Source: Alphaproteobacteria bacterium UBA6347
GTDB taxonomy: Bacteria > Pseudomonadota > Alphaproteobacteria > CAAGCB01 > CAG-977
Direction: 5' to 3'
DNA length: 19,287 bases
NCBI GenBank assembly: GCA_002440235.1
Contig: DJRZ01000019.1
Coordinates: 565 to 19,851 of the forward strand
Part shown: positions 1-7,947 of the stretch, piece after piece
Numbering within the stretch: position 1 is the stretch's first letter
Layout: each line of letters opens with the position of its first letter
The notes under the pieces: model-generated
What the model saw: the letters and a program-made list of their open reading frames with translations, nothing else
Told to the model about the DNA's origin: nothing
The model's database searches: none
Translations under genes and position numbers: made by a program

Positions 1-1
1 C

Positions 2-3000
2 CCCGACCGCCTGTATATGGAAATCCAGCGCCACGGCACGGAACAGGAGGAAAAAACCGAACAGGCTTTTCTGGATCTGGCGTACAAGCACAACGTGCCG
101 CTGGTCGCTACAAACGAAGTCTACTTCGTCGATCCCGACATGTTCGAGGCGCACGACGCCCTGTTGTGCATCAAGGAAAAAACGCACGTCGTCGTCAACG
201 ACCGCCGCCGTCTGACCCCCGAATACTACTTTAAATCGCCCGAAGAGATGATCCGCCTGTTCGAAGATCTGCCCGAGGCGGTTCAAAACACGGTCAACAT
301 CGCCAAACGTTGCGGCTTTATGGTGAAATTCCACCCGCCCGCGCTGCCGATCTATCCCGATTGCGAACACGTCGACGCCGAAGGGGACGCCGCGCGTCAA
401 ATCATGTACGAACGAATCCGCGGCTATCTGGCGGACGATCCAAAAACGGGCAAGACGGTTCAGGAACAGCTGGATTCGCGCACTTTCGGCGAATTGGAAG
501 AGGCAATCACCGTTCAAAAACGCGCGCGCGAAGGGCTGGAAAAACGGTTGGAGGTTCACGTCTATGCGGACGGCATGACCGCAGAAGAAAAAGAACAAGC
601 GGGGAAGAAATACCGCGAACGTCTGGAATATGAGCTGTCCGTCATCGTTAAAATGAAATTTTCGGGATACTTTCTGATCGTTTCGGACTTTATCGGCTGG
701 TCGAAAGACCACGGCATTCCCGTCGGACCGGGGCGCGGTTCGGGCGCGGGGTCGGTCGTCGCGTGGTCGCTGAAAATCACGGATTTGGATCCGTTGCGGC
801 TGAATTTGCTGTTCGAACGCTTTCTGAACCCCGAACGCGTGAACATGCCCGACTTCGACGTCGACTTTTGCCAGACGCGGCGCGGCGAAACGATCGAATA
901 CGTCCGCAACAAATACGGACACGACCGCGTGGCGCAAATCATCACGTTCGGGCAGATGCAGGCGAAAGTCGTCATTCGCGACGTCGGACGCGTTTTGCAG
1001 CTGGACTTCGTCGCCGACAAACTGGCGCGCATGGTGCCGCCCGATCCGAAAATGACGCTGGCGAAGGCTTACGAATCCGAACCGGAATTCGGACGCTGGC
1101 GCAAAACGGACGCCCCCGTCGACAGGCTTCTGTCGCTGGCGGAAAAGCTGGAAGGGCTGTACCGCAACGCGTCGACCCACGCGGCGGGCGTCGTCGTCGG
1201 ACAAAAGCCTTTGAACGAAATCGTCCCCGTTTTCCGCGATTTCGGGTCGGGATCCGAACTGCCCGTCACGCAGTACAATATGAAGTTCGTCGAATCCACG
1301 GGGCTGATCAAATTCGACTTTTTGGGGTTGAAAACGCTGACCGTCATCAAAGAGGCGGTCGACATGGCGAACGAACGCCTGAAACGCGAAGGAAAGCCGC
1401 CGCTGAACATTTCGGAAATCGATCTGGCGGATCAGGCGACGTTCACTTTGCTGCAACACGCGGAAACGGACGGCGTGTTCCAGCTGGAAAGCGGCGGCAT
1501 GCGCAAAGTCCTGCGCGATCTGGCGCCGACGACGTTCGAGGAAATCATCGCCGTGATCTCCCTGTACCGTCCCGGACCCATGGACAACATTCCCAGCTAC
1601 ATCAACCGCAAACACGGCAAGGAAGAGCCGGACTACATGCACCCGATGCTGGAAGGTATCCTTAAAGAAACCTACGGCATCATGATCTATCAGGAACAGG
1701 TCATGCAGATCGCCCAGAAAATGGGCGGCTACACGATGGGCGGCGCGGACGGTCTGCGCAAGGTCATGGGGAAAAAGATCAAGGAGAAAATCCCCCTCGA
1801 ACGCGAAAAATTCGTTTCCGGATCCGTGAAAAACGGCATCGACAAGGCTTTGGCGGAATCGATTTTCGACCGCATGGCGAAATTCGCGGAATACGGGTTC
1901 AACAAATCCCACGCCGCGGCGTACGCTCTGGTGACGTACCAGACCGCTTTTCTGAAAGCGCACCACCCCGTCGAATTCATGGCGTCGACCATGACGTACG
2001 ACATGCAGAACACCGACAAGCTCGCTTTGTACAAAAAGGAGCTGGGGCGGTTGAAAATCATGCTGCTGCCGCCCGACATCAACAAGTCGAAAGTCCACTT
2101 TTCCGTTGAAAACGGCGCGGTGCGCTACGCTTTGACGGCGGTTAAGGGATCGGGCGAATCCACGGCGCAGGCGGTTGTCGACGAACGCGCGAAAAACGGT
2201 CCGTTCAAATCGGTTTCCGACTTTATCCGCCGCATGGACGCGTCGAAACTGGACAGGAAAAGTCTGGAAACGTGGATCAAGGCGGGGGCGTTCGACACGC
2301 TGGAAAACAACAGGGGGCTGCTGCACGCCAATCTGGATCTGCTGATGAAGCACGCGCGCGTCGCGGGCGAGGAAAAGAACAGTTCGCAAATCAACCTGTT
2401 CGGACAAGCCGTTACGGAAAAGGACATCGAGCTTGTCCCCGCGCCGAACTGGTCGCCCGACGAAAAACTGAAAATGGAATCCGCCGTGATCGGATTTTTC
2501 CTGTCGGCGCATCCGCTGGACCGGTACGGCAAAAGTCTGGACCGCATGCGCGCGATGACGTATCTGGAAGTCGCGCGCGGCGTCGCGCAGGCGGGAAACG
2601 TGCGCGCCAAAATGGCGGTGACGGTCACGTCGATGCGCGAACGCGTCAGCAAAAAGGGGACGAAATACGCTTTCGTCGCGGCGTCCGACACGTCGGGCAG
2701 TTTTGAATTCGCCGTTTTTTCCGAAAGCCTGAACCGGTACAGGGAACTGCTGAAAACGGACAAGCCGCTGTTGATCACGGTCAACGCCGAACGGCAGGAG
2801 GGCGGGGAGGAGCCTCGTCTGGTCTTGCAGCACGCCGACGTTTTGGACGACGTCATATCCCAGACGACGGGGTGTCTGGTGATCGTCATCGAACAAATCA
2901 ACGCCGTCGAAGAGGTCAAAAAACTGATCGACGGGCTGAAACCGGGGCGGTGCCGCGTGATTCTGTCTGTCCTGACCGATAAATGGAACGTGGAAATCGC

Positions 3001-3085
3001 GTGCGAAAACACATACGCTTTGACGTCGGACGTGTTGTCCGCCCTGCCGAAAATCCGCGGCGTGACCGAAGTGAAGGAGCTGTGA
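2..3085 (+). CDS. dnaE: DNA polymerase III alpha subunit, C-terminal part (5' end outside window)
   Basis: Replicative polymerase catalytic subunit. The reading frame is open at the left edge, so the N-terminal part, including most of the PHP domain, is missing; about 1,027 residues are visible. The first residues (DRLYMEIQRHG) match the DnaE PHP region. The palm motif PDFDVDF (848-868) carries two catalytic aspartates, and KFDFLGLKTL (around 1310-1340) carries the third. The fingers region has YRPGPMDNIPSYINRKHG (from 1564) and the YTMGGADGLRKVMGKK segment. A helix-hairpin-helix region follows. QINLF at 2387-2401 fits the internal beta-clamp binding motif (QxxLF type). An OB-fold begins near 2610 (VTVTSMRERVSKKGTKYAF), then the tau-binding C-terminus. 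The DnaE1-type domain order, rather than DnaE2/ImuC, is supported by the clamp motif and by its place next to rpsB. Stop is TGA at 3083-3085. Confidence 0.97.
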   Translation, partial: PDRLYMEIQRHGTEQEEKTEQAFLDLAYKHNVPLVATNEVYFVDPDMFEAHDALLCIKEKTHVVVNDRRRLTPEYYFKSPEEMIRLFEDLPEAVQNTVNIAKRCGFMVKFHPPALPIYPDCEHVDAEGDAARQIMYERIRGYLADDPKTGKTVQEQLDSRTFGELEEAITVQKRAREGLEKRLEVHVYADGMTAEEKEQAGKKYRERLEYELSVIVKMKFSGYFLIVSDFIGWSKDHGIPVGPGRGSGAGSVVAWSLKITDLDPLRLNLLFERFLNPERVNMPDFDVDFCQTRRGETIEYVRNKYGHDRVAQIITFGQMQAKVVIRDVGRVLQLDFVADKLARMVPPDPKMTLAKAYESEPEFGRWRKTDAPVDRLLSLAEKLEGLYRNASTHAAGVVVGQKPLNEIVPVFRDFGSGSELPVTQYNMKFVESTGLIKFDFLGLKTLTVIKEAVDMANERLKREGKPPLNISEIDLADQATFTLLQHAETDGVFQLESGGMRKVLRDLAPTTFEEIIAVISLYRPGPMDNIPSYINRKHGKEEPDYMHPMLEGILKETYGIMIYQEQVMQIAQKMGGYTMGGADGLRKVMGKKIKEKIPLEREKFVSGSVKNGIDKALAESIFDRMAKFAEYGFNKSHAAAYALVTYQTAFLKAHHPVEFMASTMTYDMQNTDKLALYKKELGRLKIMLLPPDINKSKVHFSVENGAVRYALTAVKGSGESTAQAVVDERAKNGPFKSVSDFIRRMDASKLDRKSLETWIKAGAFDTLENNRGLLHANLDLLMKHARVAGEEKNSSQINLFGQAVTEKDIELVPAPNWSPDEKLKMESAVIGFFLSAHPLDRYGKSLDRMRAMTYLEVARGVAQAGNVRAKMAVTVTSMRERVSKKGTKYAFVAASDTSGSFEFAVFSESLNRYRELLKTDKPLLITVNAERQEGGEEPRLVLQHADVLDDVISQTTGCLVIVIEQINAVEEVKKLIDGLKPGRCRVILSVLTDKWNVEIACENTYALTSDVLSALPKIRGVTEVKEL

Positions 3086-3087
3086 CG

Positions 3088-3861
3088 ATGGATTCTTTGA
3101 GCCTGCTGGCGCTGTTAAAGCCGACCGTTCGTTTCGTCGCTGACGCCGGACGCATGAAGCGGCTGTTGATGTATCCGTTCGCGGCGGTGCTGGCGCTGTT
3201 CGCGCTGGAAAGGGGTTATCCGGTCCTGTCCGTCGCCGAAACCGCCGATTTCAAATGGCGGCTGAATTTCGCGATGCTGGCGGCGTTCGTCCTGACGCTG
3301 GCGCATCTGGCGGCGGCGCTGGCGTATAAAACCCAGCGCATCGTCTTTTTCGGAAAGGACGAGGATTCCGGAAACTACGTCCCCGTTTTAGACAAGGGAT
3401 TGCTGGCTTTCATCGCGCAAGCCGTTTTAGCCGTTCTTTACGCCGCGCCGCCGGCGGCGGCTACCGGAGTGGCGCTGGTGTTCGTCGCGAACCGTTTTTA
3501 TCCCGTTCCGGGGAACGTGTGGCTTTACGCCGGATTGGCGGGCGTTCTCGTTTCGCCGTATTTCGTTCTCAGGTTTGTCTTTTTACTGCCCGCGCGCGTC
3601 GCGGGAAAAAGCCTGTCGTTCGGCGGCGCGTGGCGGGCGACGCGGAAAATCGGCGCGTCCGCCGTTTTGATTTTTGCGGGAATCTGGATCGCGCCGCTGT
3701 TCGCGGCGTCGGTCGCTTCGTCTTTCGCCGGCGCGTTTTTCGGCGAAAACGCGGCGGTGTTCCTGCTGAATTTTTGTTCCGTCGCCGCCGCGCTGTTTTC
3801 GTGCGTCGCGCAAAGCGCGTATCTGGCGTATCTGTACGCCGCGGTCGTCGGGCGGGATTGA
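3088..3861 (+). CDS. Uncharacterised multi-pass inner-membrane protein
   Basis: I cannot assign a function. The predicted protein has 257 residues and is very rich in Ala, Leu, Val and Phe. Hydrophobic segments lie near residues 26-42, 60-80, 104-134, 144-168, 188-212 and 222-252, giving about five or six membrane spans. There is no signal peptide, catalytic motif or cysteine pattern that I recognise. The stretch LPARVAGKSLSFGGAWRATR (residues 167-186) resembles a motif I recall in uncharacterised alphaproteobacterial membrane proteins (LPA-VG-LSL-AW-TRGN type); this is from memory. The start ATG is chosen because AAGGAG (3074-3079) lies 8 nt upstream, inside the end of dnaE; the gap to the dnaE stop is 2 nt, so the gene is probably translated from the dnaE transcript. 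A longer in-frame ORF reaches back to 2983 but lies inside dnaE and is unlikely. Confidence 0.85.
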   Translation: MDSLSLLALLKPTVRFVADAGRMKRLLMYPFAAVLALFALERGYPVLSVAETADFKWRLNFAMLAAFVLTLAHLAAALAYKTQRIVFFGKDEDSGNYVPVLDKGLLAFIAQAVLAVLYAAPPAAATGVALVFVANRFYPVPGNVWLYAGLAGVLVSPYFVLRFVFLLPARVAGKSLSFGGAWRATRKIGASAVLIFAGIWIAPLFAASVASSFAGAFFGENAAVFLLNFCSVAAALFSCVAQSAYLAYLYAAVVGRD

Positions 3862-3891
3862 ACTTTTTTGCGGCGCGGGACGAATTATGTC

Positions 3892-3920
3892 TTGCAAAAA
3901 CGCGGAAAACGGATTAGAAA
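3892..3920 (+). promoter_or_regulatory. Candidate promoter for rpsB-tsf
   Basis: TTGCAA (3892-3897) and TAGAAA (3915-3920) are separated by 17 nt; each matches the sigma-70 consensus at four of six positions. It is the best pair I found by eye in the 183-nt gap before rpsB. It would give a leader of roughly 115-120 nt. Weak evidence; readthrough from dnaE is also possible. Confidence 0.3.
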
Positions 3921-3935
3921 CAACGTGATTTCACA

Positions 3936-4014
3936 CGCGGGTTCGGCGGAAACGGCGCTTTGCGGCGGTTTCGCTCCGGTGTCGGGGAATGGTTCTCCGG
4001 CTCTTTGACCCGCG
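3936..4014 (+). promoter_or_regulatory. Structured 5' leader of rpsB (possible S2 autoregulatory element)
   Basis: CGCGGGT (3936-3942) is exactly complementary to ACCCGCG (4008-4014), which would close a domain of about 80 nt just before the rpsB ribosome binding site. Inside it, CGGGGAA (3983-3989) can pair with TTCTCCG (3993-3999) with one G-U pair and a 3-nt loop. GAAAC (3949-3953) can pair with GTTTC (3968-3972). In gamma-proteobacteria S2 is known to repress its own operon through the rpsB leader; that the same happens here is inference from position and pairing only. Confidence 0.4.
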
Positions 4015-4044
4015 GAGGTTTAACCGGAAAAGAGGAAAAATAAA

Positions 4045-4821
4045 ATGGCTCTTCCCACATTCACGATGCGTCAGCTGATCGAAGCCGGCGTTCACTTCGG
4101 TCACAACACCCGCCGCTGGAATCCGAAAATGAAACAGTACATTTTCGGCACGCGCGACAACGTCCACATCATCGATTTGCAGCAGACGGTTCCGATGCTG
4201 TACCGCGCGATGCAGGCTGTCCGCGATACGGCGGCTCAGGGCGGACGCATTCTGTTCGTCGGCACGAAAACGCAGGCTCAGCAGCCCGTTCGCGAAGCGG
4301 CGGAACGTTGCGGTCAGTATTACGTCAACCACCGCTGGCTGGGCGGCACGCTGACGAACTGGAAAACGGTTTCCCAGTCGATCCGCCGTCTGAAAGAAAT
4401 CGACGCGAAACAGGAAAAAGGCGAATTCGAAGGCTTGACCAAAAAAGAAAAGCTGAACATTTCGCGCGAACGTGAAAAGCTGGATCTGTCGCTGGGCGGC
4501 ATCAAAGACATGGGCGGTCGTCCCGATTTGATTTTCGTCATCGACACGGTCAAAGAAGGCTTGGCTCTGCATGAAGCCCGCCGTTTGGGCATTCCCGTGA
4601 TCGCGGTGTGCGATACGAACTCCGATCCCGACGGCGTCGATTTCCCGATTCCGGGCAACGACGACGCCATTCGCGCGATCAACCTGTATTGCGAACTGAT
4701 TTCGGGCGCCGTTTTGGACGGTATTCAGGCTGAAATGGCCGCCGCGGGCGTCGATCTGGGCGCGCGCGAAACGGCTGTCGAAGAAGTCGAATCCGCCGCG
4801 GACGAAGGCAAAGCCGAATAA
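4045..4821 (+). CDS. rpsB: 30S ribosomal protein S2
   Basis: Structural protein of the small ribosomal subunit, bound on the back of the 30S head/body junction and needed for S1 attachment. The 258-residue product has the family's N-terminal signature ([20 protein letters not shown], from residue 8), the [10 protein letters not shown] segment, [11 protein letters not shown], the [14 protein letters not shown] block, and the C-terminal [19 protein letters not shown] motif that is very well conserved. The acidic tail ([13 protein letters not shown]) is usual for alphaproteobacterial S2. The start ATG has AGAGGA at 4031-4036, 8 nt upstream. It is followed by tsf after 86 nt, the standard rpsB-tsf pairing. 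Codon use is more uniform than in neighbours (CGT and GGT appear more), as expected for a highly expressed gene. Confidence 0.99.
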   Translation: MALPTFTMRQLIEAGVHFGHNTRRWNPKMKQYIFGTRDNVHIIDLQQTVPMLYRAMQAVRDTAAQGGRILFVGTKTQAQQPVREAAERCGQYYVNHRWLGGTLTNWKTVSQSIRRLKEIDAKQEKGEFEGLTKKEKLNISREREKLDLSLGGIKDMGGRPDLIFVIDTVKEGLALHEARRLGIPVIAVCDTNSDPDGVDFPIPGNDDAIRAINLYCELISGAVLDGIQAEMAAAGVDLGARETAVEEVESAADEGKAE

Positions 4822-4836
4822 GGCTTGAAAGCTTTG

Positions 4837-4869
4837 GTAATGGCGGTGGCGTTGTTCTGCCGCCATTAC
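4837..4869 (+). other. Inverted repeat between rpsB and tsf (attenuator or RNA-stability hairpin)
   Basis: GTAATGGCGG (4837-4846) and CCGCCATTAC (4860-4869) are perfect 10-bp complements around a 13-nt loop. Only a short T run (TTTAT, broken by A) follows, so it is a poor full terminator. It starts 16 nt after the rpsB stop and ends 38 nt before tsf. Partial termination or 3'-end protection of rpsB mRNA are both possible. Confidence 0.6.
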
Positions 4870-4907
4870 TTTATCACTCAGTATCATTCAGAAAGGAAAA
4901 CACTCAA

Positions 4908-5849
4908 ATGGCTGAAATTACCGCCGCTGCCGTTAAAGAATTGCGCGAAAAATCCGGCGCTGGCATGATGGATTGCAAAAAAGCCCTGACCGCGTCCGAC
5001 GGCGACATTGAAAAAGCCGTCGACTGGTTGCGCGAAAAAGGTCTGGCGACCGCCGCGAAAAAAGCGGGACGCGTCGCCGCTCAGGGTTTGGTCGCCATGA
5101 AAACGGACGGCAAACAGGGCGTCGTCGTCGAAGTCAACTCCGAAACCGACTTCGTTTCCAAAAACGAACTGTTCCAGCAGTTTGTCGCCAAAACCGCCGA
5201 AATCGCTTTGCAGGGCGACGGTGACATCGAAGCTTTGAAAGCCGCCGCGTATGAAGACGGCAAGGACGTTCAGGCGACCTTGACCGATCTGATCGCCAAA
5301 ATCGGTGAAAACATGAACCTGCGCCGCGTCGCCAAAGTCGCCGTCAACGACGGCGTCGTCGTCGGCTATATGCACGGCGCGATCGCCGACGGTCTGGGCA
5401 AAATCGGCACGCTGGTCGCTCTGGAATCGGCGGGCGACAAAGCCGCGTTGGAAAAACTGGCGAAAAATCTGGCGATGCACGTCGCCGCCGCCGCTCCGGT
5501 CTGCCTGAACGTCGCCGACGTCCCCGCCGAAATGGAAGAGCGCGAAAAGAACGTCGTCGAAGCGCAGATCAAGGAAGAACAGGCGAAAACGGGCAAAAAG
5601 AAACCAGACGAAATCATTAAAAAGATGGTCGAAGGTCGTATCCGCAAATTCCATGAGGAAGTCGTTTTGAACGAACAGTTCTTTATCATGGACGACAAAA
5701 AGAAAATCAAAGACGTCGTCGCGGAAGCCGCCAAAGAAATCGGCGCTCCCGTCGAATTGAAGGCTTTCGCCCGTTTCACTTTGGGTGAAGGCATCGAAAA
5801 GAAAGAAGAAGACTTCGCTGCCGAAGTCGCCGCCGCTGCCGGCAAATAA
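4908..5849 (+). CDS. tsf: Elongation factor Ts
   Basis: Guanine nucleotide exchange factor that reloads EF-Tu with GTP in the cytoplasm. The 313-residue product starts with the UBA-like N-terminal domain (AAVKELREKSGAGMMDCKKA, from residue 7). The TDFV motif that inserts into EF-Tu to displace Mg2+ is at residues 80-83 (within NSETDFVSKNELF). The core dimerisation subdomains follow, and near the end comes the conserved LNEQFFIMDDKKKIKDVV block. It is somewhat longer than E. coli EF-Ts (283 aa), which is normal for Alphaproteobacteria. GAAAGGAAAA (4891-4900) provides a purine-rich ribosome binding site for the ATG at 4908. It ends just before a strong intrinsic terminator. It is expected to be co-expressed with rpsB. 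Confidence 0.99.
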   Translation: MAEITAAAVKELREKSGAGMMDCKKALTASDGDIEKAVDWLREKGLATAAKKAGRVAAQGLVAMKTDGKQGVVVEVNSETDFVSKNELFQQFVAKTAEIALQGDGDIEALKAAAYEDGKDVQATLTDLIAKIGENMNLRRVAKVAVNDGVVVGYMHGAIADGLGKIGTLVALESAGDKAALEKLAKNLAMHVAAAAPVCLNVADVPAEMEEREKNVVEAQIKEEQAKTGKKKPDEIIKKMVEGRIRKFHEEVVLNEQFFIMDDKKKIKDVVAEAAKEIGAPVELKAFARFTLGEGIEKKEEDFAAEVAAAAGK

Positions 5850-5860
5850 TCGATTTGATA

Positions 5861-5896
5861 AAACGGCGGGAGATCAAAAAGTCCCGCCGTTTTTTT
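5861..5896 (+). terminator. Intrinsic terminator after tsf
   Basis: AAACGGCGGGA (5861-5871) pairs perfectly with TCCCGCCGTTT (5882-5892) around a 10-nt A-rich loop, and the 3' arm runs into seven consecutive T residues (5890-5896). It begins 11 nt after the tsf stop. This is a textbook Rho-independent terminator and marks the end of the rpsB-tsf unit. Confidence 0.9.
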
Positions 5897-5928
5897 GTCA
5901 AAAAAACGTTGAATTTAAAGTGAAAACG

Positions 5929-6642
5929 ATGAAATACAAAAAGATTTTGCTGAAATTGTCGGGCGAAGGACTGATGGGCGGAAAAAGCTTCGGTCTGGAC
6001 GAAGACATGCTGAACGAGATCGCGCGTGAAATCAAAATCGTTCACGACGCCGGCGTTCAAATCGCTTTGGTGATCGGCGGCGGAAACATTTTTCGCGGTC
6101 TGAAAGGCGCGGCGGGCGGCATGGACCGCGTGCGCGCCGACCATATGGGCATGCTGGCGACCGTCATCAATTCGCTGGCGATGCAGGACGCGCTGCAGCG
6201 CGCCGGCGTTCCCGCGCGCGTCGTGTCGGGCGTCGTGATGCCGACGATCTGCGAACCCTACGTTCAGCCGCGCGTTAAAAAGAAACTGGAAGAAGGCAGC
6301 GTCGTCATTTTTGCCGCGGGAACGGGAAACCCGTTCTTTACGACGGACACGGGCGCGGCGTTGCGCGCCGCCGAAATGGGCTGTGAAGCGATTTTCAAAG
6401 CCACGCAGGTTGACGGCGTTTATTCCGCCGACCCGAAAAAAGATAAAAATGCTGTACGCTTTGAAAAAGTCAGCTATGATGAAGTATTGGTCAAAAACTT
6501 GAAGGTGATGGACGCGTCCGCGATCGCTTTGGCAAGGGACAACAAAATTTCGATCGTTGTCTTTTCCATGCACGGGGAAAAAGCCCTGTACCGCGCTTTG
6601 GCGGGCGAGGGGGCTTTCACCGTCATCACCGACGCCGAATGA
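5929..6642 (+). CDS. pyrH: UMP kinase
   Basis: Phosphorylates UMP to UDP with ATP, the first step from UMP to UTP/CTP and UDP-sugars; hexameric and usually GTP-activated, UTP-inhibited. The product has 237 residues with the amino-acid-kinase fold motifs in order: KLSGE (9-13), GGGNIFRG (50-57), ADHMGMLAT (70-78), GTGNPFFTTDT (131-141, UMP/ATP site) and KATQVDGVY (157-165). Start choice is uncertain: ATG 5929 gives the usual N-terminus MKYKKILLKLSGE, but an in-frame GTG at 5920 would add three residues, and neither has a clear Shine-Dalgarno sequence. It lies 32 nt after the tsf terminator T-run, and 12 nt before frr, the common pyrH-frr pairing. Confidence 0.98.
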   Translation: MKYKKILLKLSGEGLMGGKSFGLDEDMLNEIAREIKIVHDAGVQIALVIGGGNIFRGLKGAAGGMDRVRADHMGMLATVINSLAMQDALQRAGVPARVVSGVVMPTICEPYVQPRVKKKLEEGSVVIFAAGTGNPFFTTDTGAALRAAEMGCEAIFKATQVDGVYSADPKKDKNAVRFEKVSYDEVLVKNLKVMDASAIALARDNKISIVVFSMHGEKALYRALAGEGAFTVITDAE

Positions 6643-6654
6643 TGGAGAACGAAT

Positions 6655-7218
6655 ATGGCAGATTATAACGAAACACGGCAGGACACCCGCGTCCGCATGG
6701 ACAAAACCGTTGAAGCGCTGAAAAAAGACTTTTCCGGTTTGCGCACGGGGCGCGCGTCGACGGCTTTGCTGGACGGATTGATGGTCGAAGCGTACGGCGC
6801 GATGACGCCGCTGTCGCAGGTCGGCACGGTCAGCGTTCCCGAATCGCGCATGCTGTCGGTTCAGGTGTGGGACCGTTCTTTGGTCAAATCCGTCGAAAAG
6901 GCGATCCGGTCGTCCGATTTGGGGCTGAACCCGATGAACGACGGTCAACTGATCCGCATTCCCATTCCCCCTTTGAACGAGGAACGCCGCATTGAATTGA
7001 CGAAAATCGCCGCGAAATACACGGAACAGGCGCGAATCGCCGTTCGCAACATTCGCCGCGACGCGATGGACGCCGTCAAAAAAATGCAGAAAGACGGCGA
7101 AATTTCCGAAGACGATCAGAAAAAATACGAAACCGAAATCCAGAACATGACCGACGCGACCATCAAAACGATGGACGAAATGCTGAAAGTCAAAGATCAG
7201 GAAATCAAGCAGGTCTGA
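6655..7218 (+). CDS. frr: Ribosome recycling factor
   Basis: Splits post-termination ribosomes together with EF-G. The 187-residue length is normal for the family (E. coli 185). Domain I long helices contain LRTGRAS (29-35) and the later [11 protein letters not shown] and [11 protein letters not shown] segments, which hold the conserved arginines that contact 23S rRNA; domain II covers roughly residues 31-105. The C-terminal helix ends in [14 protein letters not shown] at 6644-6647 is 7 nt before the ATG. The stop TGA (7216-7218) overlaps the start of uppS by one base (TGATG), which suggests translational coupling. Confidence 0.98.
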   Translation: MADYNETRQDTRVRMDKTVEALKKDFSGLRTGRASTALLDGLMVEAYGAMTPLSQVGTVSVPESRMLSVQVWDRSLVKSVEKAIRSSDLGLNPMNDGQLIRIPIPPLNEERRIELTKIAAKYTEQARIAVRNIRRDAMDAVKKMQKDGEISEDDQKKYETEIQNMTDATIKTMDEMLKVKDQEIKQV

Positions 7219-7934
7219 TGAACAAGCAAGCCGTCTTTCCCCGACACGTCGCCGTCATCATGGACGGCAACGGGCGTTGGGCGAAACAAAGATCCCTGCC
7301 GCGGACGGCGGGACACCGCGCGGGGGCGAAAGTCGTCGAAAAACTGTTGGACTGCTGCTTGCGGGCGGGGGTGCGCTACGTCACGCTGTTCTGTTTTTCG
7401 TCGGAAAACCGGAACAGACCGAAAGACGAGGTCGACGCCCTTTTTTCGATGCTGGACGAATATCTGTCGAAAGAAATCGCTCCGTTCACGGAAAAAGGCG
7501 TCGGCGTGTCGTTCGCGGGACGGACGGCTTGGCTGCCCGAAAAAACGCGCGAATTGATGGCGAAAGCCGAAAACGCCGCGCCGTCCCCCGAAAATCAAAA
7601 ACTGCGCTTGATCATGGCGATCAGCTACGGCGGACGCGAGGAAATCGTCGACGCCGCGCGCGCTTTGGCTCTGCGCGTCAAAAACGGCGAAATTCAGCCC
7701 GACGAAATCGATGAAAAATCGTTTTCCGCGGCGCTGTATCTGCCCGACGTCCCCGATCCCGATCTGGTGATCCGCACCAGCGGGGAAAAGCGAATCAGTA
7801 ATTTCTTGTTGTGGCAGTCCGCGTATTCGGAATATGTTTTTACGGATACCCTGTGGCCCGATTTTTGCGAACGCGATTTTCAGGCGGCTTTGGACGAATA
7901 TGCCGCCCGCCACCGCCGTTTCGGCAAAGTTTAA
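7218..7934 (+). CDS. uppS: Undecaprenyl diphosphate synthase (cis-prenyltransferase)
   Basis: Adds eight isopentenyl units to farnesyl diphosphate to make undecaprenyl diphosphate, the lipid carrier for peptidoglycan and O-antigen. The 238-residue product has all the cis-prenyltransferase blocks: HVAVIMDGNGRWA (10-22) with catalytic Asp16 and the pyrophosphate-binding GNGR, AGHRAG (31-36), FSSENRNRP (60-68), ISYGGREEIVDAAR, and the C-terminal DLVIRTSGEKRISNFL followed by SAYSEYVFTDTLWPDF. The start ATG overlaps the frr stop; the only SD-like sequence (AGGT) is inside frr, so it is likely translated by coupling. Stop at 7932-7934, 13 nt before cdsA. It uses the IPP whose supply begins with dxr, two genes on. 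Confidence 0.98.
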   Translation: MNKQAVFPRHVAVIMDGNGRWAKQRSLPRTAGHRAGAKVVEKLLDCCLRAGVRYVTLFCFSSENRNRPKDEVDALFSMLDEYLSKEIAPFTEKGVGVSFAGRTAWLPEKTRELMAKAENAAPSPENQKLRLIMAISYGGREEIVDAARALALRVKNGEIQPDEIDEKSFSAALYLPDVPDPDLVIRTSGEKRISNFLLWQSAYSEYVFTDTLWPDFCERDFQAALDEYAARHRRFGKV

Positions 7935-7947
7935 TAAAGGAGTTTCT

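Noticed and set aside
2983..3087. N-terminal extension of the membrane protein into dnaE
   Set aside because: The extra residues are highly charged, overlap dnaE coding sequence, and the ATG at 3088 has a well-spaced AAGGAG.
3839..3869. Possible terminator at the end of the unknown membrane protein gene (TTTTTT at 3864-3869)
   Set aside because: The only hairpin before the T run is about 4 bp and is separated from it by several bases; too weak to call.
5776..6948. 390-codon minus-strand open frame opposite the tsf end, pyrH and frr
   Set aside because: It would cross the tsf terminator and three known genes, and its composition is that of an antisense translation.
7834..7947. N-terminal extension of cdsA into uppS
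   Set aside because: The ATG at 7948 has AAGGAG 5 nt upstream and gives a normal CdsA N-terminal membrane helix.
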